The notes below the pieces were generated by a model. The model searched no databases. It worked only from the letters and a program-made list of their open reading frames with translations, and was not told where the DNA came from. This document shows, one piece after another, positions 52,620 to 61,503 of a stretch of DNA of 64,000 nt. The stretch is from the NCBI GenBank assembly GCA_028693055.1, contig JAQUWD010000009.1, positions 25,592 through 89,591 of the forward strand, written 5' to 3'. Both the position numbers and the translations under genes were made by a program. How positions within the stretch are numbered: the first letter of the stretch is position 1; the number at the start of each line of letters is the position of its first letter. The stretch is from Eubacteriales bacterium. Its GTDB lineage: Bacteria; Bacillota; Clostridia; Christensenellales; Aristaeellaceae.

Positions 52620-53807
52620 ATGTTCAATAAACCTGTTATCGTATCCGCCGTACGTACGGCGGTAGGTAGTTTTGGCGGTTCCCTAAAGGATATGGACACT
52701 GTCCAGCTAGGAACAATCGCCGCAAAAGAGGCACTACGGCGCGCCGGTCTGGATGGCTCAGAAATTGACGAAGTCGCCTTTGGCTGCGTGGGACAGTATG
52801 GGGTTAACGCCTTTATGGCTCGGTTGATCAGTTTAAAAGCAGGCGTGCGGCAGGAGGCTTCGGCACAGACAGTGAACCGCATGTGCGCTAGCGGGCTTCA
52901 AGCCATTATAACCGGTGCGCTTCTCATCGAGCATGGCGACGCAGAGGTAGTCCTTGCCGGCGGAGCCGAGAGTATGTCCAATTTCCCCTACATGCTACGT
53001 GGCGCGCGCTGGGGCATGCGTATGGGCGTCAGCCAAAACATGCTGGAGGACGCATTGACCACAGCCCTCTGCGAACCTTTAGCCGGCCCCAATCAGCATA
53101 TCTGCATCACCGCTGAAAACATCGCCGCAAAATATGGCTTTACCCGTGAACAGATGGACGCCTATGCCTTGGAGAGTCAACGGCGCGCCCGTGCCGCCAT
53201 TGACGCCGGGCTATTCAAGGATGAAATCGTGCCAATTACCATAAAGCAGAAAAAGGGCGAGCTTATATTCGATACCGACGAGCATCCGCGTGATACCAGT
53301 ATGGAAAAGCTCGCAAAATTGCGTCCTCTGCTAGGCCCGGACGGCAAGGTTACTGCCGGAAACGCCTCCGGCGTGAACGATGCGGCAGCCGCCGTTGTTA
53401 TCATGAGCGAGGCAAAAGCAAAAGCTCTCGGTATCACTCCCCTCGCCCGCGTCGTCGATTTTGCAACCGCCGGCGTAGATCCTCTATACATGGGCCTTGG
53501 CCCCATCGCCTCTACCCGTGCGTTGCTGCAAAAATCCGGCCTGAAGCTGGAGGACTTTGGCGTAGCCGAGCTGAACGAAGCGTTTGCTTCTCAAGCCATG
53601 GCATGCATTCAAGAGCTGGGCATCAACGCGGACATTACCAACCCTAACGGCTCCGGCATTTCACTGGGACATCCCATCGGCGCGACGGGTGCGGTTATCA
53701 CCGTCAAGCTGCTATCTGAGATGCGCCGTCGCAACGCCCGTCTTGGTCTAGCCTCCCTTTGTATCGGAGGCGGTCAGGGCATGAGCGCAGCCTTTGAACT
53801 GTTATAA
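52620..53807 (+). CDS. Thiolase (acetyl-CoA acetyltransferase-like)
   Basis: A 395-aa thiolase with the acyl-acceptor Cys89 (VNRMCASGLQA), the GHPIGATGA His motif (about 350) and the second Cys (SLCIGGGQG, about 381). It cleaves or forms 3-oxoacyl-CoA; acetoacetyl-CoA to two acetyl-CoA is the simplest use of BKACE products, but that would need acetoacetate activation by a CoA transferase or ligase not encoded here. Confidence 0.92.
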   Translation: MFNKPVIVSAVRTAVGSFGGSLKDMDTVQLGTIAAKEALRRAGLDGSEIDEVAFGCVGQYGVNAFMARLISLKAGVRQEASAQTVNRMCASGLQAIITGALLIEHGDAEVVLAGGAESMSNFPYMLRGARWGMRMGVSQNMLEDALTTALCEPLAGPNQHICITAENIAAKYGFTREQMDAYALESQRRARAAIDAGLFKDEIVPITIKQKKGELIFDTDEHPRDTSMEKLAKLRPLLGPDGKVTAGNASGVNDAAAAVVIMSEAKAKALGITPLARVVDFATAGVDPLYMGLGPIASTRALLQKSGLKLEDFGVAELNEAFASQAMACIQELGINADITNPNGSGISLGHPIGATGAVITVKLLSEMRRRNARLGLASLCIGGGQGMSAAFELL

Positions 53808-53819
53808 GGAGTGGGAGCC

Positions 53820-55250
53820 TTGAACGAAAAATGTTTACCGCTTGCAATGTTGGAAAGCTTTCCTGCCTATGATCGAGAAAAGCTTTCCCATATGCTACGA
53901 GAAGAGCTGGCTTCACTAAAGCGTAAGATTGTGGTTTTGGATGATGATCCGACAGGGGTGCAGACCGTGCACGACGTTTATGTCTATACCGATTGGAAAC
54001 CTGATACGCTGCTCGCCGCCTTTCAAGCGCCGGAGCCCATGTTTTTCATTCTCACCAATTCCCGCGGTTTTTCATACGAGGCAACGGTGAAGTCGCACAC
54101 GGAGATGGCCTGCAACATAGCCGAAGCCTCGCGTCTCACCGGTAAGGATTTTATTGTCATCAGCCGTAGCGATTCTACATTGCGCGGCCATTACCCTACG
54201 GAGCCGCAGGTGCTCCGTGCGGAGCTTGAGCGGCAAACCGGAGTGCGCTATGACGGTGAGATCATGCTTCCCTTCTTCCGAGAGGGCGGTCGTTACACTC
54301 TTGGAGACGTGCATTACGTCGCTATGGGGCACGAGCTTGTACCCGCTGCGGATACAGAATTTGCTAAAGACAGCACCTTCGGCTATCATTCCTCCAACTT
54401 GAAGGAGTATGTTGCTGAAAAGCACGGCGGCAAAGTAAAACCCGAGGATGTTCTCTCCATTTCGTTGGAAAGTTTGCGGGCTATGGACGTAGACGGAATC
54501 GTTCAGCAGCTGATGCAGGTGAATGATTTTGGAAAAGTGATCGTGAATGCAATCGATTATACCGACGTTGAAATGTTCATTCTTGCGTTTGCAAAAGCAG
54601 TTAAGAAAGGTAAGCGTTTCCTCTTCCGTAGCGCCGCCGCCGTCACAAAGGTGTTGGGAGGCGTAAGCGATAAACCGTTGCTGACCAGCGAGGAATTGGC
54701 GGACCACACCAATCCAAACGGTGGTCTGATCGTTGTCGGCTCCCACGTTACCAAAACCACTCTGCAGCTGAATCAACTAAAAAAGGCTGACTTTATCCGT
54801 TTTGTAGAATTTGATGTAACTACCGTAGCCAACGAGTCCGCTTTTACGGCAGAGCAAGAGCGCGTGCAAAACGAGATTGAAGGCTGCATTCGTCGTGGAC
54901 AGACGATTGCAGTTTACACCAGCCGTAAGCGCTTAGAGGCCAACACCGGCAACGACGAGGATAATCTGCGACTGTCGCTGCGCATATCGCAAGCCGTAAC
55001 AGGCTTTGTGAAAAACCTAACCTTGCGTCCAAATTTTATCATTGCCAAGGGCGGTATTACCTCCAGCGAGGTCGGAACAGTCGGTCTTAGCGTTGTCAAG
55101 GCACGGGTAATGGGCCAGATCCTGCCAGGCATTCCCGTGTGGCAAACCGGCCCGGAAAGCAAATTTCCCGGATTACCATATGTCATTTTCCCCGGAAACG
55201 TCGGGGATGAAAACGCGCTGTATAACGCGGTGCTTACACTAAAAGGATAA
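53820..55250 (+). CDS. Four-carbon acid sugar kinase family protein (DUF1537)
   Basis: A 476-aa kinase of the OtnK/DtnK/LtnK family, which phosphorylates 3-oxo-tetronates or related acids. DDDPTGVQTV (41-50) is the N-terminal substrate/ATP site, TNSRGFS follows, and the C-terminal nucleotide-binding domain shows GGITSSEVG, PVWQTGPES and FPGNVGDE. The start is probably TTG at 53820, 8 nt after GGAG; a GTG three codons earlier is possible. Known members (Zhang et al., DUF1537 family) act with class II aldolases, as in this operon. Confidence 0.87.
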   Translation: MNEKCLPLAMLESFPAYDREKLSHMLREELASLKRKIVVLDDDPTGVQTVHDVYVYTDWKPDTLLAAFQAPEPMFFILTNSRGFSYEATVKSHTEMACNIAEASRLTGKDFIVISRSDSTLRGHYPTEPQVLRAELERQTGVRYDGEIMLPFFREGGRYTLGDVHYVAMGHELVPAADTEFAKDSTFGYHSSNLKEYVAEKHGGKVKPEDVLSISLESLRAMDVDGIVQQLMQVNDFGKVIVNAIDYTDVEMFILAFAKAVKKGKRFLFRSAAAVTKVLGGVSDKPLLTSEELADHTNPNGGLIVVGSHVTKTTLQLNQLKKADFIRFVEFDVTTVANESAFTAEQERVQNEIEGCIRRGQTIAVYTSRKRLEANTGNDEDNLRLSLRISQAVTGFVKNLTLRPNFIIAKGGITSSEVGTVGLSVVKARVMGQILPGIPVWQTGPESKFPGLPYVIFPGNVGDENALYNAVLTLKG

Positions 55251-55263
55251 GGAGCTGATCCTG

Positions 55264-56004
55264 ATGAGATTTTCCGGAAAAGTAGCCGTTGTCACTGGTT
55301 CGGCACAGGGTATTGGTCTGGCAATTGCTAAAAGGCTGTACGATGACGGCTGTGATTACGTAGCCTTGATGGATATCAATGAAGAAAAAATTTGCGAGGC
55401 AGCCAGAACGCTGGACGCCGAGGAGAAGCACGCAGGCGGCTATCAGGTGAACGTTGCAGACCGTGAGAGCGTACGGAAAGCCTTTACCGCTATTGAGGAG
55501 AAATACGGGAAAATTGATATTCTCATAAACAACGCAGGCATCACACGTGACGCAATGTTCCATAAAATGGCTGACGATCAATGGGACGCAGTCATCAACG
55601 TCAATCTCAACAGTATGTATAACTGCTGCAAATGTGTTGTGCCCGGTATGCGGGACCGTGGCTATGGCAAAATCGTCAATTTAGCTTCTGTATCCGCATT
55701 TGGCAATCTAGGTCAAACGAACTATGGCGCATCCAAGGGCGGCGTTATTGGCTTCACCAAATGTCTTGCCCGGGATACCGCGCGCAATAGCATCACGGTA
55801 AACTGCATCGCGCCCAGCTATGTGGATACCGATATGCTGCGCGCCGTGCCCGAAGCAACCATGCAACGTTTTTTGGCGGCGATACCGATGGGACGTCTCG
55901 GCAAGCCTGAGGAGCTTGCAGCCGCAGCCGCATTTCTGGCGTCAGATGATTCCAGCTTTATCACCGGCGAATGCTTGGTCGTATCCGGCGGTTCGTACAT
56001 GTAA
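55264..56004 (+). CDS. Short-chain dehydrogenase/reductase (FabG-like)
   Basis: A 246-aa SDR. TGSAQGIG (11-18) binds NAD(P), NNAG is at 89-92, and the catalytic Ser142, Tyr154 and Lys158 (YGASK) are complete. Asp37 after strand 2 (MDIN) suggests NAD(H) preference. In this operon it probably oxidises a hydroxyl to give the beta-keto acid used by the BKACE or the 3-oxo-acid used by the kinase. Alternative: 3-oxoacyl reductase. Confidence 0.9.
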   Translation: MRFSGKVAVVTGSAQGIGLAIAKRLYDDGCDYVALMDINEEKICEAARTLDAEEKHAGGYQVNVADRESVRKAFTAIEEKYGKIDILINNAGITRDAMFHKMADDQWDAVINVNLNSMYNCCKCVVPGMRDRGYGKIVNLASVSAFGNLGQTNYGASKGGVIGFTKCLARDTARNSITVNCIAPSYVDTDMLRAVPEATMQRFLAAIPMGRLGKPEELAAAAAFLASDDSSFITGECLVVSGGSYM

Positions 56005-56040
56005 TACCAAGATAAGTATCCTACAAGCAGGAGGCCCTTT

Positions 56041-56862
56041 ATGCTGGAGAGAGGCGACCAATTAGTCAGGAGTGCTGCGAAAATTGGCAGCTGCGTACCC
56101 GCCTTTACGATTTACAATCTGGAAACGATGCAGGCGGCGCTGGAAGCATCCCGGCTAGCCGGTCGCGACGTAATCCTTGCCTTCGGTGCAGGCTACCTCG
56201 AAAACGCTGATTTTGATGTAATCGCCCGCATGGCTGATTCGCTAGTGCGAAAGCATCCCTACCGTGTAGCGTTACATCTCGACCACTGCCGTTCACTCAA
56301 GCTGCTGAAGGAAGCGGCTCGTGTGGGCTTCACCTCCTTGATGTATGACGGCTCTGGAGACGATTTCGCTCTTAACGTGCAGGAAACACGCGAAGCACGA
56401 ATAATCGCCGATCAGTATAATTGCAGCCTTGAGGGCGAATTAGGCGGCTTAAACAACGAGGACGGTACGGGCGACGCGCCTACTATCGCCCTCTACACAG
56501 ATCCTGTGCTGGCGCATCGGTATGTACAAGAAACGAACGTGGATATTTTGGCGGTATCCGTAGGAAACGCACACGGCGAATACAAGGGCGCGCCCCACAT
56601 CAGTTTGGACAGGCTGCGCGAGCTTCGAGATAGAACGAGCATCCCTCTGGCGTTGCACGGTTCTAGTGGAATCCCTTCCGCTACGTTAACAGAAGCCGTA
56701 GCCTGCGGCATACGAAAAATCAATGTGAATACGGAGGTTGCGCTGGCAGCAACAGCCCATGCGCGTCATATGCTTGCCGAAAAAGATAAGCTCCGTATGG
56801 AAGCTCTGTGCAAAGGCATTCGGGCTGAAATGGCACGCATCATGGGGACATATTTTATTTAG
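56041..56862 (+). CDS. Class II aldolase (GatY/KbaY/FbaA-like)
   Basis: A 273-aa zinc aldolase with HLDHC (79-83), EGELGGLNNEDG (about 130-141), the metal His in VGNAHGEYKG (about 178) and the phosphate-binding LHGSSGI. It is shorter and clearly different from the housekeeping enzyme at 8604. It probably cleaves a ketose (mono/bis)phosphate or phosphorylated keto-acid made by the adjacent kinase and isomerases, giving DHAP and an aldehyde. AGGAGG precedes the start. Confidence 0.88.
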   Translation: MLERGDQLVRSAAKIGSCVPAFTIYNLETMQAALEASRLAGRDVILAFGAGYLENADFDVIARMADSLVRKHPYRVALHLDHCRSLKLLKEAARVGFTSLMYDGSGDDFALNVQETREARIIADQYNCSLEGELGGLNNEDGTGDAPTIALYTDPVLAHRYVQETNVDILAVSVGNAHGEYKGAPHISLDRLRELRDRTSIPLALHGSSGIPSATLTEAVACGIRKINVNTEVALAATAHARHMLAEKDKLRMEALCKGIRAEMARIMGTYFI

Positions 56863-56873
56863 GAGGCTGCCGC

Positions 56874-57302
56874 ATGTTCAGTTATGAAGGCGCAAAATTG
56901 GGAAGAGTATTCATGCTGTACCTGGGGAAGGGAGAAGATGTGCTGAAAAGCATCCAGACAGAGATCGACCGTCAGGGCGTGCGAAGCGGCGTGATGCTGT
57001 CTGCTATTGGCTCCGCACGCAAGATTGTCTATCACCGAATCAGCAAGCTAATCGACACAAATAGCGACGAATTTTTAACCGTTGAGGGGCCTATCGAAAT
57101 CGGTGCGATTCAGGGCTTAATTCTGGAGGGAAAGCCTCACCTGCACATCACCTTTTCGGACAGGAGCGGCACCTACAGCGGCCATCTTGAGCCGGGGTGC
57201 GAGGTGCAATACCTTGCAGAGATAGCTTTTGCCGAGCTTCTGGACGCCCCTGTCGTACGTAAGCATAATGAAAACGGCATTAGCTACATGGCATTGGATT
57301 AG
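56874..57302 (+). CDS. PPC/DUF296 domain protein 2
   Basis: A 142-aa homologue of the 49981 product: LYLGKGEDVLKSI, IGAIQGLI, HLHITFSDRSG and GHLEPGCEVQYLAEI. His89, His91 and His104 are conserved with copy 1. It is the last gene of the operon. Two stand-alone PPC proteins in one catabolic unit are unusual and might form hetero-oligomers (PPC domains trimerise). Confidence 0.8.
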   Translation: MFSYEGAKLGRVFMLYLGKGEDVLKSIQTEIDRQGVRSGVMLSAIGSARKIVYHRISKLIDTNSDEFLTVEGPIEIGAIQGLILEGKPHLHITFSDRSGTYSGHLEPGCEVQYLAEIAFAELLDAPVVRKHNENGISYMALD

Positions 57303-57338
57303 GGTTCTGTAAGCGCTAAACAACCTTTACACCGTGAG

Positions 57339-57380
57339 AAACACCGTCGCAAGCTTCAAGGAACGCGGCGGTGTTTTTGT
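57339..57380 (+). terminator. Terminator of the catabolic operon
   Basis: acaccgtcgc / gcggcggtgt stem (one T-G wobble) followed by TTTTT. It overlaps the 3' end of the convergent AraC gene. Confidence 0.85.
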
Positions 57381-58207
57381 CGAAATTCGCTGGGGCTTAC
57401 CTTTGCCTGCTGTTTAAAAACTCGGTTAAAGGTCTGTATGCTGCCAAAACCAGAACGCTGCTGAATTTCAGTGATAGATAAATCCGTATCCACCAGCATG
57501 TATTTTACATTATTCGTACGCAATGCATTCAGATATTCCATAAAGGTCATACGAACCGTTTTGCTGAAAAAGCGGGAGCAGTAGCTCTCCGAAAGATTCA
57601 TATGTCCTGCCAGCATGGATAATGTCAGGTCAGGGTTATTATAATTACTCTGCATATAGGTAAGCAGTTGCTCCATATGCAGCGTATCCGTAATATTGGT
57701 CTGTATCTCTTCACGAATGGATTCTGGATGATTGAGCAGGTAAGCGGTTAGCTCCAGAATCATACTGAAGGTAAGGATGTCTCTATAACGTTTGAGGCCG
57801 CGTTGAAGGTTCCGCGTAAATATTTCGCGAAAAGCAGGATCCGGCCGACTTACGAATACGTTGGACAGAAGGTGCTGGCAGGTCTCCTTTTCCGAATCGT
57901 CCATAAAAGGCAAAAACAGCCACGATTTCATAAACTTAGCCTTAACAATTCGCGTTCCCGGCTCTTCCTCCATGTACTTATGTAGCGTGCTACCGCTAAT
58001 ACAGATAAACTCTCCCTGTGAAACGGACACGTTGATCTCATCCATAAGTCGAACGGTTAGCTTGCCTTGGTTCACAAACGCGATTTCTATTTCCTTGTGC
58101 AAATGGCGATCCGCTACATGTATCTCGGGGATATAGTCGCAGTAGGGCTTTCCCTCGAAGGGCTGATAACCGGTCGACTCATCAGGCGCTACTGTATGTT
58201 GATACAT
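57356..58207 (-). CDS. AraC-family transcriptional regulator
   Basis: A 283-aa regulator. A cupin-like N-terminus (DRHLHKEIEIAFVNQGKL) and C-terminal double helix-turn-helix (LSMLAGHMNLSESYCSRFF; ITEIQQRSGFGSIQTFNRVFK) are clear. It resembles the regulator at 43366 in its HTH. AAAGGAGTAGG sets the start. It converges on the catabolic operon and is the likely second island regulator. Confidence 0.9.
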   Translation of the reverse strand: MYQHTVAPDESTGYQPFEGKPYCDYIPEIHVADRHLHKEIEIAFVNQGKLTVRLMDEINVSVSQGEFICISGSTLHKYMEEEPGTRIVKAKFMKSWLFLPFMDDSEKETCQHLLSNVFVSRPDPAFREIFTRNLQRGLKRYRDILTFSMILELTAYLLNHPESIREEIQTNITDTLHMEQLLTYMQSNYNNPDLTLSMLAGHMNLSESYCSRFFSKTVRMTFMEYLNALRTNNVKYMLVDTDLSITEIQQRSGFGSIQTFNRVFKQQAKVSPSEFRQKHRRVP

Positions 58208-58338
58208 AAAACCTACTCCTTTCTGGCTGCAATACCGACTGCGTGGCGCTGCACATTTCTCTGCTTTCTGGGTAGTAGACGGCTCCGTAGAAGCGCCGCT
58301 CAAAAGTCTGCTGCGTTATGTTTGCTTGACATGTGATT

Positions 58339-58364
58339 ATTATATCATGTAAAACTAGTTTTAC
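58339..58364 (-). promoter_or_regulatory. AraC-gene promoter with perfect palindrome
   Basis: TATAAT on the minus strand (58339-58344) has no -35 but sits next to a perfect 16-bp palindrome GTAAAACTAGTTTTAC (58349-58364). A dimeric repressor or activator site is likely. The remaining gap to 58680 holds a hairpin and no convincing gene. Confidence 0.6.
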
Positions 58365-58376
58365 GATAGAAATGAC

Positions 58377-58418
58377 AAAAAATGAGTAGTGAAGTACAAA
58401 CCGTGATCACTGCTCATT
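58377..58418 (-). terminator. Hairpin with minus-strand U-tract
   Basis: An 11-bp stem (aatgagtagtg / cactgctcatt, one wobble) followed on the minus strand by a T-run. It could end the hemolysin III transcript 260 nt after its stop. Confidence 0.55.
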
Positions 58419-58680
58419 TGAAAAAGTTAAAATTACATGAAAAAGAACTGCGTGTCAAAACGAGCTAGCATAAATAAGGGAATAACGCTAGCTGAATGCT
58501 GAAAGCGACGTGGTATACAAGCACAAAAAAAGCACGCATTGATAGGTTTTGGATAGTTGATTATATAACTGCCTTGGACAACCGGGTGAACGCCGTCAAT
58601 CAGCTAATATCGGCTATATCTACCTCGGATCTCCCCGCTTACCAATTCATGCCCATTCCCCATTACGATCAAACGACTAT

Positions 58681-59355
58681 CTACATTAGATAAATGAAAA
58701 TACAGGCATAGTGTAAGGCGCTGCCTAAAATCACAAAAAGATGAAAAACGCAGTGCATGTATCGCTTTTTGCTGCCGATGCCGTAAAGCACAGCCCCTAC
58801 CGTATAAGCAACGCCACCAAAAAGAAGCAGCCAAAAGGCTTGCATGGGTAAAGTACGCAAGAGCAGATCGGCGCAAAGCATGACGCACCAACCCGAACAG
58901 ATATAGCAGGTCATGGAAAAAACCCGGTACTTGCGTAGATCAACACCATTTAAAGAAATCCCTACAATGGCGCTGATCCATACCACGGCTAAAATCGTCC
59001 ACCCAGCCCATGGGCTAGCCGGGCAGATCCCCAGCAGGGCGATCGGGGTATAGGTACCGGCAATCAGCAGAAAAATCGTGCAGTGATCCAATACCTGCAT
59101 CACCTTTTTGGCGGTACCGGGCTTTAGCAGCCCATGATAAATACTGGACATGGTATAGAGCAGCAGCATGGTCACGCCAAAAATAGCCCCGGTAATAACA
59201 CCGGTGGTATTCCCATGGCTTGCCGCCTTCCAAACGCAGGTGACCAGTACCACCAAAGAAAATGCGCCGCCCACAATATGGCTGACCATGTTAAAAATTT
59301 CCTCGCCGCGGGTATAGGCGGGCAGGCTGCGATCCTGAAGCCGGATTCGTTTCAT
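58681..59355 (-). CDS. Hemolysin III family (PAQR-like) membrane protein
   Basis: A 224-aa protein with seven helices. The family metal motif appears as SSIYHGL after helix 2, LDHCTIF and HCVFHLFVILGSALHY near the end. Relatives include YqfA and the adiponectin-receptor-like PAQR hydrolases. GGAGGAG precedes Met at 59355. An extended -10 TGGTATACT lies upstream. Confidence 0.88.
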   Translation of the reverse strand: MKRIRLQDRSLPAYTRGEEIFNMVSHIVGGAFSLVVLVTCVWKAASHGNTTGVITGAIFGVTMLLLYTMSSIYHGLLKPGTAKKVMQVLDHCTIFLLIAGTYTPIALLGICPASPWAGWTILAVVWISAIVGISLNGVDLRKYRVFSMTCYICSGWCVMLCADLLLRTLPMQAFWLLLFGGVAYTVGAVLYGIGSKKRYMHCVFHLFVILGSALHYACIFIYLM

Positions 59356-59422
59356 CGCGCATCTCCTCCTTCTTATTTTAACTGCGTTAGTATACCACAT
59401 TTTCTGTCATATTTCATAAAAT

Positions 59423-60868
59423 CTATTGAATGTCGGTCTGGGCGGGGTTGTCGATCAACGCTCCCTCATAGGAAAAACGGGAGCCATGGCAGGGACAATC
59501 CCAGCTTAACTCATCTGGGTTCCACTCCAGCTGACAGCCCAAATGTGGGCAGACTGGCTCTACAGAAAAGCAGCGCCCCTGTAAATCCTTATACACGCCG
59601 ATTTTCTGTCCCTCTATTTCCACAATTCCCCCATGGCCCATGGGCAGCTCGCTCAACGCAGTCTCCGGCAGCGAGAGCGTTTGCCGGGCCAGTCCTTTAA
59701 CCGCTTGCACAGTATTCGTTGCGATGTTTTTTGCGGACGCAGAAAGCAAAAAACGAGAGGGTGAAAACACCTCGGCCCATTCCGGCTCCTTTCCCAGTAT
59801 TTGTCCCCCAATTAGCAGAGCGGCAACCATGGAGCCTGTCATGCCCCATTTGTGAAAGCCTGTTGCAACGTACCAGCTAGGACGGGCATTTGAGTATTTG
59901 CCGATATATGGCACGCCGTCCAGCGTGATGCAGTCCTGAGCCGACCAACGGGCTTTTTCCTCAAAGCCAGGAACAATTTCCTCCGCGCGTCGCAGAAGGC
60001 GCTCATATCTCCCTCCCGCGCTGTTTTCCCCGGTTCTGTGGTTTTCACCGCCCAATAGCAGCAAGCCGTTTGCTTCCCGAAACGACAAGCCGTCCTGATC
60101 CACTCCGTAATACATTCCGCGGGGAAGCCACGGACTTTTTAATGCCAGCACATATGCTCGTTCTTGATGCATGCGCATGAAATACCATCCCGGTACGTTG
60201 ATCATTGGATAATGAGTAGCAAAAACAATCTGTTCGGCGGTAAATTCACCGCGCTCTGTTTCCACGCGGTTCTCCTCAACGGTTAGTACAGGCGTATCCT
60301 CATAAATCTCCAAATCCATGACGATCCCCTGTAAAAATCGAAGGGGATGGAACTGAGCTTGTCCCTCAAAGCAAACCGCGCCCGCCACATCAAAGGGCAG
60401 CTCCGTTTCTCGGGTAAAAGATGCGTCCATACCCAGCTTTTTTGCTGCCTGCGCTTCAAGCTCCATGGGCTTCGCGTCGATTTGGGTATATAAATAGGCA
60501 CAGGTGTGACGAAAATCGCAGGGAATTTGAAGCGTCTCCACTAACTTACCGTATTCACAGATCGCGCTTTCATTGGCGCGGGCATACTGCCCCGCCTTTT
60601 TCTCGCCCAAAGTTTGAAGCAGCGCATCGTATACGCATCCATGTTGACTGGTAATTTTAGCCGTCGTGTTCTTCGTTTGCCCACCGGCTATCTTCCCAGC
60701 CTCCAAAACGATGGTTTTAAGACCGCCGCTCTGTAAGCGGTAGGCGGTTAAAAGCCCAGCCATGCCGCCGCCGATGACGATCACATCCGCCATTTTCTCT
60801 TTTGCATGCCGATTCACCGGGGATAGAGAAGCGGTCTTGCTCCAAAGGGATTCGATTTTCGTTGCCAT
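59423..60868 (-). CDS. FAD-dependent oxidoreductase with C-terminal Rieske domain
   Basis: A 481-aa protein. A DAO-type FAD domain opens with DVIVIGGGMAGLLTAYRL (about 28-45). The C-terminal 100 aa form a Rieske domain with ligands CPH...CPCH separated by 15 residues. Similar fusions (YhfW-type) occur in Bacilli and Clostridia, substrate unknown. AGGATGG precedes ATG 60868. Confidence 0.9.
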   Translation of the reverse strand: MATKIESLWSKTASLSPVNRHAKEKMADVIVIGGGMAGLLTAYRLQSGGLKTIVLEAGKIAGGQTKNTTAKITSQHGCVYDALLQTLGEKKAGQYARANESAICEYGKLVETLQIPCDFRHTCAYLYTQIDAKPMELEAQAAKKLGMDASFTRETELPFDVAGAVCFEGQAQFHPLRFLQGIVMDLEIYEDTPVLTVEENRVETERGEFTAEQIVFATHYPMINVPGWYFMRMHQERAYVLALKSPWLPRGMYYGVDQDGLSFREANGLLLLGGENHRTGENSAGGRYERLLRRAEEIVPGFEEKARWSAQDCITLDGVPYIGKYSNARPSWYVATGFHKWGMTGSMVAALLIGGQILGKEPEWAEVFSPSRFLLSASAKNIATNTVQAVKGLARQTLSLPETALSELPMGHGGIVEIEGQKIGVYKDLQGRCFSVEPVCPHLGCQLEWNPDELSWDCPCHGSRFSYEGALIDNPAQTDIQ

Positions 60869-60930
60869 CAAAAAGCCATCCTTTCATAGGTCCATTTATA
60901 TCATGACCTACCAAAGGATGGATTATCGCT

Positions 60931-61485
60931 TTATCTTTTTTCTTTGTTGCGAAGCATCGCTGTCTGGGTCCAACCAAAAAGCCCCGCGCCCATGAACAAA
61001 TCTCCTATGCTGGCAACGCCCGGCACTCCCCAAGGAATGGGAATCGTATCCCCCAGCCACCACAGCGGAGCGCTCCAATCCACCAGCTTATACTCCATTA
61101 GCTCCCCTGACTGTATGCGGCTCACAAAAGAAGCAAGCGCCTCCACGTTATATACCGCCGGGCTTACCGGCATGCGCATTTGATGAAACGCCATTGCGCA
61201 AAAATTAAGCACCGTCCCAAGCGCCATGAGCCAGATCATCTTCTCGTCCCGATTCAGCCATAAAAACACGGCTAGCAACGTATATTCCACAATCACAGCT
61301 AATGTAAGCCATTGCTGGGGTTCGCCGGGGAAAAAACCGTCGATCCAGCCAAAGGCGGCTTCCAAAAGAAATGCTGCAATGGGAAAGCCCAGCCCTCTTA
61401 GCGGCTTTTGCAGATATCCGTTTAACCGTCCGCCTCGCAGGTAGCCTACTGTCAGCGATAGGATGAAAAGATACACCAAAATCAT
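60931..61485 (-). CDS. DUF5317 family membrane protein
   Basis: A 184-aa protein with four to five helices. The beginning YLFILSLTVGYLRGGRLNGY and the later loop MPVSPAVYNVEAL, GDTIPIPWGVPGVASIGDLF are hallmarks of DUF5317. It is encoded 18 nt downstream of the HD-GYP gene, probably cotranscribed. Function unknown. Confidence 0.8.
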   Translation of the reverse strand: MILVYLFILSLTVGYLRGGRLNGYLQKPLRGLGFPIAAFLLEAAFGWIDGFFPGEPQQWLTLAVIVEYTLLAVFLWLNRDEKMIWLMALGTVLNFCAMAFHQMRMPVSPAVYNVEALASFVSRIQSGELMEYKLVDWSAPLWWLGDTIPIPWGVPGVASIGDLFMGAGLFGWTQTAMLRNKEKR

Positions 61486-61503
61486 GGGAAACCCTCCCGT
61501 TGC

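Noticed and set aside
58496..58693. 65-aa frame in the gap next to hemolysin III
   Set aside because: No ribosome-binding site and no homology I recognise; the region is AT-rich with hairpins.
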